Below, one piece after another: positions 19,427 to 28,858 of a stretch of 49,673 nucleotides of DNA. The stretch comes from Gilliamella sp. wkB108 (GTDB lineage: Bacteria > Pseudomonadota > Gammaproteobacteria > Enterobacterales > Orbaceae). The DNA lies in the NCBI RefSeq assembly GCF_001690195.1, contig NZ_LZGM01000032.1, forward strand, positions 1 to 49,673, given 5' to 3'. Numbering within the stretch: position 1 is the stretch's first letter; the number at the start of each line of letters is the position of its first letter. The translations under genes were made by a program, and so were the position numbers. The notes under the pieces are model-generated. The model did no database searches and was not told the DNA's origin. It was given only the letters and a program-made list of their open reading frames with translations.

Positions 19427-21100
19427 GTGCAGACGTTAAAAAATATATTTTCACTAATTAAAATTTGTTTTAATTCAAAACAAGGAAAAAAAGGGTTTAT
19501 TTACGCATTTTTAGTGATCGGTTTAAATATTGGTCTGATTCAGATCAATTTGGCAATGATAACTTGGAATAAGGATTTTTATAATTCTCTTGAAAAATAT
19601 GATTTACATGGCGCTTTGACCCAAATTGGTGTGTTTATTTTACTCACTTTTTTAGGAGCAATAATGTATTTAGCCGCAGAATATATTCGTAAAGTACTTG
19701 TCATTACTTGGCGTAAAGTTCTTAACGATACCATTTTGGATCATTGGCTTAACAATAAAGTTCATTGGTATTTGAATAATAATAAAAATAGTATTGATAA
19801 TCCTGATCAACGTATCGCAGAAGATTGTCGATTGTTTTTTGAAAAATTAACAGACGACGGTTTTTTACTGATTATAAAAATTATAGGTCTGTTTTCTTAT
19901 TTTTCCGTACTTTGGCAAATTACCAATACTTTCGTTTTATCATTTAATTTATTTGATATTAACATTAGTATACCTCATTACCTGATTTGGCTAGCACCTT
20001 TATATGTATTAATTAGTTCTTTTATCACACATTGGTTAGGTAAACCATTAAAGAAATTATTGATACAGCAACAACATAAAGAAGCTAACTATCGTTTTAC
20101 TTTAACGCGTTTTCGAGAATCTAAAGAACCCATTGCTTTATTAAATGGTGAACAAGTAGAAAAGGCGATTTTACGACAATATTTTCAAGAAGTGATTAAA
20201 AATTGGCATTATTTGATTAAACGGGAATTTTGGTTAGGTTGTTTTACCAGACCTTATAATTTAAGTGTTTTTTATATTCCTACTTTTTTGGCTTTACCTA
20301 TCTATTTAGTTGGCAAGGTTAGTTTAGGAACATTGATGCAAATTAGTAAAGCTTTTAGTAATGTTGCTATTAATTTATCATGGTTTATTTTTAAATATAA
20401 TCAACTTGCTGAACTTATTGCATGTAGTCATCGTTTGAATCAATTTATTCATCAAGCAGAGTTTCTCACTCAAGCACATTGTCGATGTGCTATACCTGTA
20501 ACTCAACAAGATCAATTAATTATTAACCACTTAGTGATTAAAAATCCGCAAGGTAAGGTATTGTTTAAATTAGATAAAATTGAGCTTAATCACGGTGAGT
20601 CAGTTGTTTTATCAGGTGTTTCAGGAATTGGTAAATCAACATTATTAAAAATATTAGCTGGCATTTATCCCTATTTTGAAGGTAAGGTTCAATTACCCAA
20701 TACCAGTAAATTATTTTTATCTCAATCCGCTTATTTCCCGATAGGAGGGTTAGCGCATGCGGTTGCTTATCCCTTACCTTTAGTAGAAAAAGATTTGCCT
20801 GAAATTAAGCAAATTTTGGGTGAGGTGGGTTTTAACAAGGAATTTATTGAGCAGAAATTACTTGATTATGATTTAACGCAACTTTCTGGTGGTGAAAAAC
20901 AGCGTTTAATCATTGCACGTGTATTAATGCATAAACCAGCTTGGGTGTTTATGGATGAAACAACTAACGCCCTTGATAAAGAGTCAGAATATCAATTATT
21001 GCAACTTTTACAAACTCGATTAACAACGACGAGTTTTATTATCATTTCTCACTCCAATGTGGCATCTTATTTTAAAAATTGCCATCAAATAAATTTATAA
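19427..21100 (+). CDS. SbmA/YddA-type ABC transporter with fused ATPase domain
   Basis: A 557-aa half-transporter. The membrane domain is of the SbmA/BacA-like type (ABC_membrane_2), with helices around residues 24-44, 66-88, 150-170, 185-203 and 285-305 and the family motif NPDQRIAED at about 125. A C-terminal ATPase follows, with GVSGIGKST (Walker A), LSGGEKQRL (signature) and WVFMDE (Walker B). E. coli YddA and Pectobacterium FusD have the same build and also sit beside TonB receptor genes. It starts with GTG, 31 nt after the receptor stop, so it is co-transcribed and probably Fur-controlled. It may move the receptor's cargo, or part of it, across the inner membrane; direction and substrate are inferred. 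Confidence 0.85.
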   Translation: MQTLKNIFSLIKICFNSKQGKKGFIYAFLVIGLNIGLIQINLAMITWNKDFYNSLEKYDLHGALTQIGVFILLTFLGAIMYLAAEYIRKVLVITWRKVLNDTILDHWLNNKVHWYLNNNKNSIDNPDQRIAEDCRLFFEKLTDDGFLLIIKIIGLFSYFSVLWQITNTFVLSFNLFDINISIPHYLIWLAPLYVLISSFITHWLGKPLKKLLIQQQHKEANYRFTLTRFRESKEPIALLNGEQVEKAILRQYFQEVIKNWHYLIKREFWLGCFTRPYNLSVFYIPTFLALPIYLVGKVSLGTLMQISKAFSNVAINLSWFIFKYNQLAELIACSHRLNQFIHQAEFLTQAHCRCAIPVTQQDQLIINHLVIKNPQGKVLFKLDKIELNHGESVVLSGVSGIGKSTLLKILAGIYPYFEGKVQLPNTSKLFLSQSAYFPIGGLAHAVAYPLPLVEKDLPEIKQILGEVGFNKEFIEQKLLDYDLTQLSGGEKQRLIIARVLMHKPAWVFMDETTNALDKESEYQLLQLLQTRLTTTSFIIISHSNVASYFKNCHQINL

Positions 21101-21234
21101 TTTAGTGAGTTAAGATGCGTGATTGGTTAGATAAAAGTTACATTAACAACAATTGTAAAACGTGATTTAAATAGGTTATTTAATTTTAAATAACTTTATA
21201 TGAATAAAAGTAAATAAATAATAAGGAGATATTA

Positions 21235-21756
21235 ATGGCAGAGCCAAAAAATGAAACCGTTCAAAGGACAATCGATAAACTGCATGATACCGTATTGTCG
21301 GTGATATTATCCACCATAAATGAAGATGGTACGTTGGAGACGAGTTATTCTCCTTACGTATTTAAAGATGGTCATTATTACATATTAACTTCTGACTTAG
21401 CGCCACATAGTAATAATATGAAAAATAATCCTAATATCTCTTTTTTAATAATTGAGGATGAAGCAAATACCACCAATATGCATGCTCGTTTGCGTTTATC
21501 TTATCGTGCTACCGTAGAGATGATAGATAGAGAATCGAAAGAGTTTAATCAAGTGATTGCCGCATTAAAAGAGCGTACAGGCAGAACAGTCGATTTATTA
21601 GTCTCTATAGCTGATTTCAATTTATATAAAATCACACCAACGCAAGGTAGACTAGTACTAGGTTTTGGTAAGGCTTATTTGATCAACCATCAAACTAACG
21701 TGATCACTCATGTTGATAAGGATTATATTGCTAAACAAAAAGAGATAGCTCACTAA
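21235..21756 (+). CDS. HugZ/HutZ-family haem utilisation protein (split-barrel flavin-fold)
   Basis: A 173-aa protein of the pyridoxamine-phosphate-oxidase-like split-barrel fold. It resembles HugZ/HutZ, which bind and degrade haem in Helicobacter, Campylobacter and Vibrio. Family-like blocks are ILSTINEDGTLETSYSPYV, SFLIIEDEA, ARLRLSYRA and the C-terminal VLGFGKAYLIN. Several His residues follow (HQTNVITHVD), a region where HutZ has its haem ligand. It has a strong Shine-Dalgarno (AAGGAG) and lies 134 nt after the ABC transporter, on the same strand. Its position supports a haem import and iron release pathway. A plain pyridoxamine oxidase-like protein is the less likely alternative. Confidence 0.82.
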   Translation: MAEPKNETVQRTIDKLHDTVLSVILSTINEDGTLETSYSPYVFKDGHYYILTSDLAPHSNNMKNNPNISFLIIEDEANTTNMHARLRLSYRATVEMIDRESKEFNQVIAALKERTGRTVDLLVSIADFNLYKITPTQGRLVLGFGKAYLINHQTNVITHVDKDYIAKQKEIAH

Positions 21757-22086
21757 TACACAGCTCTCTATCATTTTTATTTATATTCACTGAGACTTAA
21801 TGCAATGAGTCTTGGTGAAACTTCTAATTGAATGATTATATATGAGTATTTTTTGTTTATAAAAAATTACCCTTTCATACAATTCATTTTTTGAGCAACT
21901 AATCGGTTACTTATTCTGAGAAATTTCCAAGGTTATTAATTCAAAAATATTGATGTGTATAGCTATCGAACAATGAAGGTACAAAATTAATTTTTTCCTT
22001 CTCAGATCGTATTAAAATTGCCTATAGTTAGGTATAAATTATGTTAATATACACCAATTAAAATTCAACGTAGAGAACGTGAAATT
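21757..22086. other. Gap between HutZ-like gene and gshA
   Basis: No gene. An imperfect hairpin (TCACTGAGACT pairing with AGTCTTGGTGA, about 21788-21818) may weakly end the haem-utilisation transcript. The gshA promoter must lie near 22020-22060, but I cannot fix its boxes with confidence. Confidence 0.5.
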
Positions 22087-23649
22087 ATGATTCCTGATCT
22101 ATCTAAAGCACTCAATTGGTTAGAAAAACACTATACCATTTTACAGGGTATTCAACGTGGAATTGAGCGAGAAACCTTACGTATTTTACCTGATGGTTCA
22201 TTATCAAAAACGCCTTTTCCTACCAAAATAGGTGCTGCACTTACACATCCATGGATCACAACTGATTTTGCTGAATCTTTATTAGAATTTATTACGCCTG
22301 TCAATACCAATATAGATTATATGTTGACATTTTTACGTGATTTACATCGTTATGCCAGTGTCAATATTGGTGAAGAGATGATGTGGCCATTAAGTATGCC
22401 ATGTTTTGTGGCCAACGAAGCTGATATTATTTTAGCCCAATATGGTAATTCAAATGAGGGGCGTTTTAAAACGACTTACCGAGAAGGGCTGAAAAATCGC
22501 TATGGTGCCATGATGCAAACCATTTCTGGTGTTCATTATAATTTTTCATTACCAATGGCTTTTTGGCAAGCGAGAGATGGCGTTAAAAATACCGAAGAAG
22601 GTAAAGCCGTTATTTCTGAAGGTTATTTTACGCTAATTCGCAACTATTATCGCTTCGGTTGGGTTATACCATATTTGTTTGGTGCATCACCTTCAATGTG
22701 TTCTTCCTTTATCCAAGATCCGCAAAAAGCCAAAGCCTTTATTGAGCAAACGAATGGCAACTGTTATCTACCTTATGCGACTTCATTACGATTAAGTGAT
22801 ATTGGTTATACCAATAATGCACAAAAAGAGTTAGGTATAACCTTTAATCATTTAGATACCTATGTGGAAGGATTAAAACGAGCAACACATACCAAATCAG
22901 CTGAGTTTAGTCGTTTGGGTATAAAAGTAAACGGTCAGTATCGTCAGTTAAATGATAATATATTACAGATTGAAAATGAGTTTTATGCTCCGATTCGTCC
23001 TAAACGTGTTCCTAGAGCTAACGAATCACCTTCTGACGCACTGTTACGAGGGGGAATTGAGTATATCGAAGTGCGAGCTTTAGATGTGAACCCTTTTTCG
23101 CCGGTTGGTATTACTGAAGAGCAAATTCGCTTTATTGATCTCTTTTTAATTTGGTGTGCGCTTGCACCAGCCCCTGAAATGAGTAGTGAAGAGTTAGAAT
23201 GTACAAAACTAAACTGGAACCGAGTTATTATGGAAGGGCGCAAACCTGGTCTTGAAATTGGTATCGGGTGTGATAGTTACCGTGAACCTTTAGCAAAAGT
23301 AGGGCATGATCTGTTTAAAGATTTATTACGTGTTGCCGATGTTTTAGATCATCATGATGATCTAAAGCAATATCGTAAAGTGTGTGAAAGACTTGATTTG
23401 ATGTTTGATCAGCCAGAATTAACACTGTCAGCCAGAACGTTACAAGCTATTAGTGATTTGGGTACTGCAAAATTTGGTTTAGCATTAGCTAATCAATATA
23501 AACAACAATTAATAACAGAACCTCTCACATTATTGACCGATAGTGATTTTTTACAACAACGTGATTTATCAATAGAAAAGCAAATCAAGAAAGAGCAGAG
23601 TGATACTTTATCATTTGATGAATATTTAAAACAAAAAAATGAAATATAA
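22087..23649 (+). CDS. gshA: Glutamate-cysteine ligase
   Basis: First and rate-limiting enzyme of glutathione synthesis, joining glutamate and cysteine with ATP. The 520 aa match the proteobacterial type (E. coli 518). Recognisable blocks are GIERETLRI (residues 23-31), [32 protein letters not shown], and [18 protein letters not shown] good ATG is preceded by GAGAACGTG. The next gene begins 2 nt after the stop, giving a gshA-yafD operon. Confidence 0.98.
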   Translation: MIPDLSKALNWLEKHYTILQGIQRGIERETLRILPDGSLSKTPFPTKIGAALTHPWITTDFAESLLEFITPVNTNIDYMLTFLRDLHRYASVNIGEEMMWPLSMPCFVANEADIILAQYGNSNEGRFKTTYREGLKNRYGAMMQTISGVHYNFSLPMAFWQARDGVKNTEEGKAVISEGYFTLIRNYYRFGWVIPYLFGASPSMCSSFIQDPQKAKAFIEQTNGNCYLPYATSLRLSDIGYTNNAQKELGITFNHLDTYVEGLKRATHTKSAEFSRLGIKVNGQYRQLNDNILQIENEFYAPIRPKRVPRANESPSDALLRGGIEYIEVRALDVNPFSPVGITEEQIRFIDLFLIWCALAPAPEMSSEELECTKLNWNRVIMEGRKPGLEIGIGCDSYREPLAKVGHDLFKDLLRVADVLDHHDDLKQYRKVCERLDLMFDQPELTLSARTLQAISDLGTAKFGLALANQYKQQLITEPLTLLTDSDFLQQRDLSIEKQIKKEQSDTLSFDEYLKQKNEI

Positions 23650-23651
23650 AA

Positions 23652-24425
23652 ATGTTTAAGCAACGAGATTATACATTACGATATAAGGCAAATTGTGATG
23701 TTGAGGTGATCTTGCCAAATCATCATGTTATGGTTAATCAGCCATTAATCGATCACACCTCTTTTGCCGTTCTGGTTTGGAATATCTTTAAACAAAAAAG
23801 GGCAGATTGTATTCACATTTTAGAAGAATATGCACCTTTAACTAAGTTGATTCTATTACAAGAAGCTCAAACATCTGTACAATTACTAAACTTCATTAAT
23901 TTAAATAACAAAATCGCTGATCATGTGCCGGCCTATGCTTTTAAAGATATTTATGCCGGTGTAATGACTATGTCCGATACGCTGCCAACTGCACTTTTAT
24001 CTTTTAAAGAGAAAGAACCACTTATTCGAGTACCAAAATCAGCTTTAATTACTGTTTATCCAATTAAAAACTCAACTCAACAATTGTTAATTGCTAATAT
24101 TCACGCTATTAATTTCAGTATAGGTGTTAAAATTTATCGACAACAAATGTATATGTTATTAAATCGTATAAAAGAACATAATGGACCGGTGATTTTAGCA
24201 GGGGATTTTAATGCCTGGAGTCGGCAACGTTTGAATTTGTTATATCATTTGATTCGGTCAATAGAGCTTAAGCCTGTCAATTTTAGTATTGATATTCGTA
24301 AGACTTTTATGGGAAGGCCGTTAGATTTTGTGTTTTACCGCGGATTACAATTAGATGAAGCAAAAATAATTAGCACTACTTCATCTGATCATAATCCGTT
24401 ATTGGTAAATTTTAGATTGGATTAG
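23652..24425 (+). CDS. yafD: Endonuclease/exonuclease/phosphatase family protein YafD
   Basis: A 257-aa protein of the EEP (exonuclease III/DNase I-like) superfamily, close to E. coli YafD. Motifs: VLVWNIFKQ near residue 39, the Glu of ILLQEAQ, NIHAIN, AGDFNAWS and the terminal SSDHNPLLV, i.e. the catalytic Asn/Glu/Asp/His set. Its biochemical substrate is not known; YafD has been linked to stress resistance in enterobacteria. It overlaps nothing upstream (2-nt gap after gshA) but its last 14 nt overlap the convergent mltD gene. Confidence 0.92.
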   Translation: MFKQRDYTLRYKANCDVEVILPNHHVMVNQPLIDHTSFAVLVWNIFKQKRADCIHILEEYAPLTKLILLQEAQTSVQLLNFINLNNKIADHVPAYAFKDIYAGVMTMSDTLPTALLSFKEKEPLIRVPKSALITVYPIKNSTQQLLIANIHAINFSIGVKIYRQQMYMLLNRIKEHNGPVILAGDFNAWSRQRLNLLYHLIRSIELKPVNFSIDIRKTFMGRPLDFVFYRGLQLDEAKIISTTSSDHNPLLVNFRLD

Positions 24426-25659
24426 TACTTACAAGGTTTATTGTTAAAACATCACCTTCTTTGATTCTTGGATTTTTCAATTTATTCCACTCTAAAATAT
24501 CAGTTATTTTTACCCGATAATTTTGAGCAATAGAATAGAGATTATCCCCTTCTTTAACCAAATAAGTAATCTGTTTTTTGGAATTATTTCCTTGTACAAG
24601 TGGTGTACCATAACTATTATTTCTAATACCGCTATATTGAATAGTTGTTGATTTAACTTCAAATGGCATAGTGGTATGTGGAACATCTTGTAGAAGTTCA
24701 GTTATTTGTGTCGTAACCAGATTTTCAGCTAGTAACTTTTGATATAAGTCTTCTGCATATACATAAGGAACAAGTAGATGGAAAGGACCATTTACTGTTT
24801 GCTGAACATATCCTGCATTAAAACTTTTTAAGTCACTAAGAGGAATACCTGCGTATTTGGCGATTTTAGCTAGTGAGATATTTTTAGATATATCAATTCT
24901 TACAAGTGAATTTTCATAACTACAATCAGGTAGTTTGATACCATATTTTTGATTATTTCTAACAATGTCGATAATAGCTAAAATTTTTGGTACATAATGC
25001 ATCGTTTCTTTCGGTAGATCTAGCGACCAATAGTTTACTGGTAAGCCATTAGCTTTATTTTTTTCCATCGCTCTTCTTACTCTGCCTTCACCAGCATTGT
25101 AAGCAGCTAAGGTTAATAACCAGTCACCATTAAAACGGTTGTTCAAATTTTGTAATAGTGAAATAGCTGAAGTTGTTGACGCAATAAGATCACGACGAGC
25201 ATCAAATGAACTGCTTCGATTTAATCCGTATTCTTTAGCTGTAACAGGTACAAATTGCCATAATCCAGCAGCTTGAGCTGGTGAAGTAGCGAGTGGGTCA
25301 TAGGCACTTTCAATTAATGGAACCAAAGCTAACTCAACCGGTAAATCATTTCTACGAAGCTGATTAATGATATAGTAGACGTAAGGCTCAGAACGTAATG
25401 CGATATTTTCAAATCCTTGCGGATTACGTAATAAACGTTCTCTTTCAGCCTTAACCCGACTATTTTCAGGTACACTTACATTAATTTGACTTAGCATATA
25501 CTTCCATGGATTTTGAGTCATAGAAGTCATTTTAATGCTACCACCATTAACTATTGATTTTGAGTTATGCAATTTATAGACACTATTATGTCGGGAACTA
25601 TGATTTTGGCATCCACCCAAAAGCAAACTTAACACTGTGAATATTAATAACTTTTTCAT
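24412..25659 (-). CDS. mltD: Membrane-bound lytic murein transglycosylase D
   Basis: Lipoprotein that cleaves peptidoglycan glycan strands to 1,6-anhydromuropeptides in the periplasm. I start at ATG 25659, giving MKKLLIFTVLSLLLGGC with a lipobox LGGC (Cys17); the longer upstream reading would bury this signal. The SLT domain has the catalytic Glu in LIESAYDP, then AAGLWQFVP and LAAYNAGEGRVRRA. One clear C-terminal LysM (YLVKEGDNLYSIAQNY) is preceded by a degenerate one (ISLAKIAKYAGIPLSDL). It is 415 aa, slightly shorter than E. coli (452). It is next to yafD and rnhA as in E. coli, but gloB, which lies between mltD and rnhA there, is absent. Confidence 0.95.
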   Translation of the reverse strand: MKKLLIFTVLSLLLGGCQNHSSRHNSVYKLHNSKSIVNGGSIKMTSMTQNPWKYMLSQINVSVPENSRVKAERERLLRNPQGFENIALRSEPYVYYIINQLRRNDLPVELALVPLIESAYDPLATSPAQAAGLWQFVPVTAKEYGLNRSSSFDARRDLIASTTSAISLLQNLNNRFNGDWLLTLAAYNAGEGRVRRAMEKNKANGLPVNYWSLDLPKETMHYVPKILAIIDIVRNNQKYGIKLPDCSYENSLVRIDISKNISLAKIAKYAGIPLSDLKSFNAGYVQQTVNGPFHLLVPYVYAEDLYQKLLAENLVTTQITELLQDVPHTTMPFEVKSTTIQYSGIRNNSYGTPLVQGNNSKKQITYLVKEGDNLYSIAQNYRVKITDILEWNKLKNPRIKEGDVLTINLVSTNPI

Positions 25660-25910
25660 TAGTCTGTGATTATTTATTAAAAACATAAGTTGAGTATTAT
25701 ACCTAAAAGTTGTCCTTTTGGCTTCAAAAAAAAACAATTAAATCTAACTCATTGTTAATTATTGATTAATTTTTGAATATAGACTACTCAAATCGCAAAA
25801 ATAAGTTGAAATACACACTTTTTTACAATTCAGAGAGCAAATTGATTAAAATTTAGCACAAAAATCTAAATTTGCGATTTAAAAGGACTGTTTTTAGGTT
25901 ACGTTTTTGG

Positions 25911-26381
25911 TCAGATCTGAGTTTGTTCAAACACAGTATCTGACAATGTTGGCGATTCGGCCTCAGCTTTTGCAAGAAGATCACAACGTTCATTTTCTTC
26001 ATGTCCAGCATGGCCTTTAACCCAAAACCATTTAATTGTATGCATTTGAGCAAGTTCGTCAAGTTTTATCCATAAATCGACATTTTTGACAGGTTTTTTA
26101 TTAGCTGTCATCCAGCCATTTTTTTTCCAACCATTGATCCAATTTGAAATGCCATTACGTAAATATTGACTATCTGAATATAAATCAATTTGGCAAGGTT
26201 GTTTTAGTTGTTGCAAAGCAACGATAGCGGCTAATAACTCCATTCGATTGTTAGTGGTTTTAAAAAAACCTTGTGAAAGTATTTTTTCATTTTGTTTGTA
26301 TTTTAATATTGCAGCATAGCCACCCGGTCCAGGATTACCAAGGCAGGAACCATCTGTATATATTTCTACTTTTTTTTGCAT
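25911..26381 (-). CDS. rnhA: Ribonuclease HI
   Basis: Degrades the RNA strand of RNA-DNA hybrids (R-loops, primers). The 156 aa equal E. coli (155), and the four catalytic acids keep E. coli numbering where I counted: Asp10 (YTDGSC), Glu48 (NRMELLAA), Asp70 (YSDSQY), plus the Asp in NERCDLLAK. The basic handle ([16 protein letters not shown]) is also present. It is divergent from dnaQ across 213 nt, as in E. coli, where the two promoters overlap. Confidence 0.98.
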   Translation of the reverse strand: MQKKVEIYTDGSCLGNPGPGGYAAILKYKQNEKILSQGFFKTTNNRMELLAAIVALQQLKQPCQIDLYSDSQYLRNGISNWINGWKKNGWMTANKKPVKNVDLWIKLDELAQMHTIKWFWVKGHAGHEENERCDLLAKAEAESPTLSDTVFEQTQI

Positions 26382-26594
26382 ATTTAATTATCTTGTTAAC
26401 TTATTGAGTTAAATACTCACTTGATTTTCATTAGAAAATAACGTTTAAAGGTGAAATGTACAGGCTGTTTTCATAAATAATTTTAGTAAACCGTACAATA
26501 TCTTCATTTGTAGTAGGTATCAACATTACAGAATTTTGGTGCTAGACTATAACACTAAATTATTATTTTCCCAATACTGAAAAAAGAGAATCAA

Positions 26595-27329
26595 GTGATA
26601 AGTAATGCTACTCGCCAAATTGTATTAGATACAGAAACAACAGGTATGAATCAAGACGGTAATAATCATTATGAAGGACATAAGATTATTGAGATTGGTG
26701 CTGTTGAGGTGATTAATCGCCGTTTAACCGGCAATCATTTCCATGTTTATATTAATCCTGAACGCCATATAGATGAAGACGCATATAAAGTTCATGGCAT
26801 TAGTGATGAGTTTGTAAAAGACCAACCAATTTTTAAAAATATTGCGCACGATTTTATTAAATTTATCGATGGTGCTGAACTTATCATTCACAATGCGTCG
26901 TTCGATGTGGGGTTTATGGATTATGAGTTTCGTCTTTGTGGTTTAGGGTTTAAAACAGCCGATCACTGTCTTATTACCGATACATTGGCGATGGCCAGAC
27001 GACTATTTCCCGGTAAACGCAATAACTTAGATGTCTTGTGTGAACGCTATCAAATCGATAATTCTCATCGTACACTGCATGGTGCTTTACTTGATGCTGA
27101 GATATTAGCAGAAGTTTATCTTGCTATGACAGGTGGTCAAACCACGCTATCTTTCAGTGCTGATGAAAATAATCCTTCTTTAATGGAAAATAGTAGTGTA
27201 AAGAGAATAGAGCGAAATGGTGTGCAATTAAAAGTGATTAAAGCGTCAGAAGATGAGCTATCTGAGCATGAAACTATTTTACAGAAAATTGATAAAAAAA
27301 GTGGTGGGGCGCTCTGGCGTTCGTCTTAA
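26595..27329 (+). CDS. dnaQ: DNA polymerase III epsilon subunit (proofreading)
   Basis: The 3'-5' proofreading exonuclease of the replicative polymerase. DEDDh motifs: Asp12 and Glu14 in VLDTETTG (same numbers as E. coli), the IHNASFDVGFMDYEF block and HGALLDAEILAEVY with the catalytic His and Asp. The C-terminal tail that binds the alpha subunit ends in GGALWRSS, like the GGSCLWRA of E. coli. It is 244 aa. The start is GTG 26595; no in-frame ATG precedes the first motif. tRNA-Asp follows about 115 nt later, matching dnaQ-aspV in E. coli. Confidence 0.98.
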   Translation: MISNATRQIVLDTETTGMNQDGNNHYEGHKIIEIGAVEVINRRLTGNHFHVYINPERHIDEDAYKVHGISDEFVKDQPIFKNIAHDFIKFIDGAELIIHNASFDVGFMDYEFRLCGLGFKTADHCLITDTLAMARRLFPGKRNNLDVLCERYQIDNSHRTLHGALLDAEILAEVYLAMTGGQTTLSFSADENNPSLMENSSVKRIERNGVQLKVIKASEDELSEHETILQKIDKKSGGALWRSS

Positions 27330-27444
27330 TGATGATTTAATATTCAATTGATCGCATTTGTGAAAAATTTTATTGACGAAAATAAAAATAATCTTTAACA
27401 TCACGCCTACTTTAATGTTCTAACATTAAAACTATCAATAAAGC

Positions 27445-27521
27445 GGAGCGGTAGTTCAGTTGGTTAGAATACCTGCCTGTCACGCAGGGGGTCGCGGGTT
27501 CGAGCCCCGTCCGTTCCGCCA
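27445..27521 (+). tRNA. aspV: tRNA-Asp (anticodon GTC)
   Basis: A 77-nt tRNA with encoded CCA. GGAGCGG pairs with CCGTTCC in the acceptor stem, the D arm is AGTTCAGTTGGTTAGAAT, the anticodon arm is CCTGC-CTGTCAC-GCAGG, and the T arm is CGGGTTCGAGCCCCG. It is nearly identical to E. coli tRNA-Asp and in the same place after dnaQ. Sequence immediately downstream is accessory in character, and a decayed copy of its 3' half lies at 29162-29205. Confidence 0.98.
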
Positions 27522-27893
27522 ATTCTTAACAGTATATCAATCAATTCGTGAGAACTTTCTTTTATTAGAAAAACGCTTTGTGTCAAGTTTGTAGTACATT
27601 TTGATAATGTGTTTTCCGATGCTATGCATAAATACCTTAATAGAATATATATGCCCATATATTATATATTCTAACCGTTTGGTTCTAGGTTTATAAATCT
27701 TTTATGATATGAAGGATATGTACTATTTATCGAGGATACCAAATTACCTAATTGCTTACTTTTAATCACTGTCTATTTTATTTTTATAAAGCAATTCCCA
27801 ATACTGACAATATTAATCGCTTCTTTAATTACATCATTAATTGTATCGTGATATAGTAATTTATCTAAAAATGATTATTAATCAGTCAATAAT
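27522..27893. other. Gap downstream of tRNA-Asp
   Basis: Extremely AT-rich, no credible gene. No integrase or IS end is visible. It probably represents the left part of a small decayed insertion at tRNA-Asp; that is inference. Confidence 0.5.
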
Positions 27894-28412
27894 ATGCATA
27901 TTCTTAATAATGATAAGACATTATCTCAATATTTATCAGAAGTAAAAGACCAAAATATCTACATAGTCTCTGCGTTTGCAAATGGCACAGAGGATATAAT
28001 AAAAAAACTAATTGACCAAAATAAACATGTGGAACTTATTATTGGTACTATCAATGCATTTTCATCTGTTGACTTTATTAAGTCTTGTGTTAAAAAAGCA
28101 AAAAACAATGAAAAATTTGATTTTTATGTCGATTTTAGATATGAAAACAGTGTTCATTGGAAACTATATACAGTATCACCAAATTTAATTATTATTGGTA
28201 GTGCGAACTTAACTATCAAAGGGCTGTCTCTTTCACGTGATACGTGTATTTCTGTAAAAAACCAAGTTCTTTATAACGATTATTTGAAAAAAATACCTGA
28301 AGTCATAAACTCAAAATCATCAGATTTTTCTGATAAATTAAATGAATATAAAGAAGCCCACAAAAAAACAGCTTCATGCCATATATATATAATCCTCCAG
28401 AACTATCCTTAA
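27894..28412 (+). CDS. N-terminal half of a frameshifted PLD-fold nuclease (NgoFVII-type?)
   Basis: A 172-aa reading frame carrying one phospholipase D-like half-domain. The signature VHWKLY, followed by IIIGSANLTIKGLS, is the H-x-K ... G-S-x-N pattern of PLD nucleases, including BfiI/NgoFVII-type restriction enzymes. Strand-forming IYIVSAF and VELIIGTI lie before it. The frame ends just after an A7 run (28362-28368), while the -1 frame stays open for another ~160 codons (next entry). Adding one A, or slipping back one base, would fuse both halves into one protein of about 325 aa. No Shine-Dalgarno is evident and there is no methyltransferase neighbour. The PLD fold is well supported; the restriction role is a guess. 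Confidence 0.65.
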   Translation: MHILNNDKTLSQYLSEVKDQNIYIVSAFANGTEDIIKKLIDQNKHVELIIGTINAFSSVDFIKSCVKKAKNNEKFDFYVDFRYENSVHWKLYTVSPNLIIIGSANLTIKGLSLSRDTCISVKNQVLYNDYLKKIPEVINSKSSDFSDKLNEYKEAHKKTASCHIYIILQNYP

Positions 28413-28858
28413 AAAAGTGGTTGAGTTCGGAGCATTGCTATGATTTACCTCTATTCATTTGGGACTCTTATTTAACTGAGGATCAGGTAGACTATATCAC
28501 GACAGAAGTTGAACAAATAAGTCCTAATCAAAAGTTTGATCCGGATAAACAATGTTTATGGATCAATAAAAAGTACGCTAAAAATTATCCACAAGGCAGT
28601 ATTATTTTAGCTATGAATAAAAACGGTAATTATATTTCATTTTTTAAGTGTGATGTAATCATACCCGATTCATCAGGTACTGATTTATTTCTTATTGATT
28701 TTTCCGAAACAACAAAAGATCCATTTAAATTAGAACCTAATATAAAGCGCAATTTGAAAAAAAAGGCCTCTGAGTGGTATTCAAATGACAAACATCAACT
28801 CAGTCGTAAAGATTTGAAAAAAATTGATAGAGTAAGCTGTGTTCTTACAAAGAAGTAA
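28376..28858 (+). CDS. C-terminal half of the same frameshifted nuclease
   Basis: A 160-aa frame in -1 phase to the previous one, overlapping it by 37 nt. The frame is open from 28352, before its first ATG, so the ATG is probably internal and the piece is the continuation of the upstream protein. It has a SLKKWLSSE entry, a Trp- and Pro-rich middle (PLFIWDSYLT, CLWINKKYAKNYPQGS) and a lysine-rich tail. I do not recognise a domain with certainty; in NgoFVII-like enzymes the C-terminal part is a B3-type DNA-recognition domain, which would fit in size. Either a broken gene or one read by slippage. Confidence 0.5.
   Translation: MPYIYNPPELSLKKWLSSEHCYDLPLFIWDSYLTEDQVDYITTEVEQISPNQKFDPDKQCLWINKKYAKNYPQGSIILAMNKNGNYISFFKCDVIIPDSSGTDLFLIDFSETTKDPFKLEPNIKRNLKKKASEWYSNDKHQLSRKDLKKIDRVSCVLTKK

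Noticed and set aside
27464-27658. Minus-strand 64-codon ORF across tRNA-Asp (GGTDGARTRDPLRD...)
   Set aside because: Classic antisense translation of a tRNA gene that is often misannotated; the tRNA explains the sequence.
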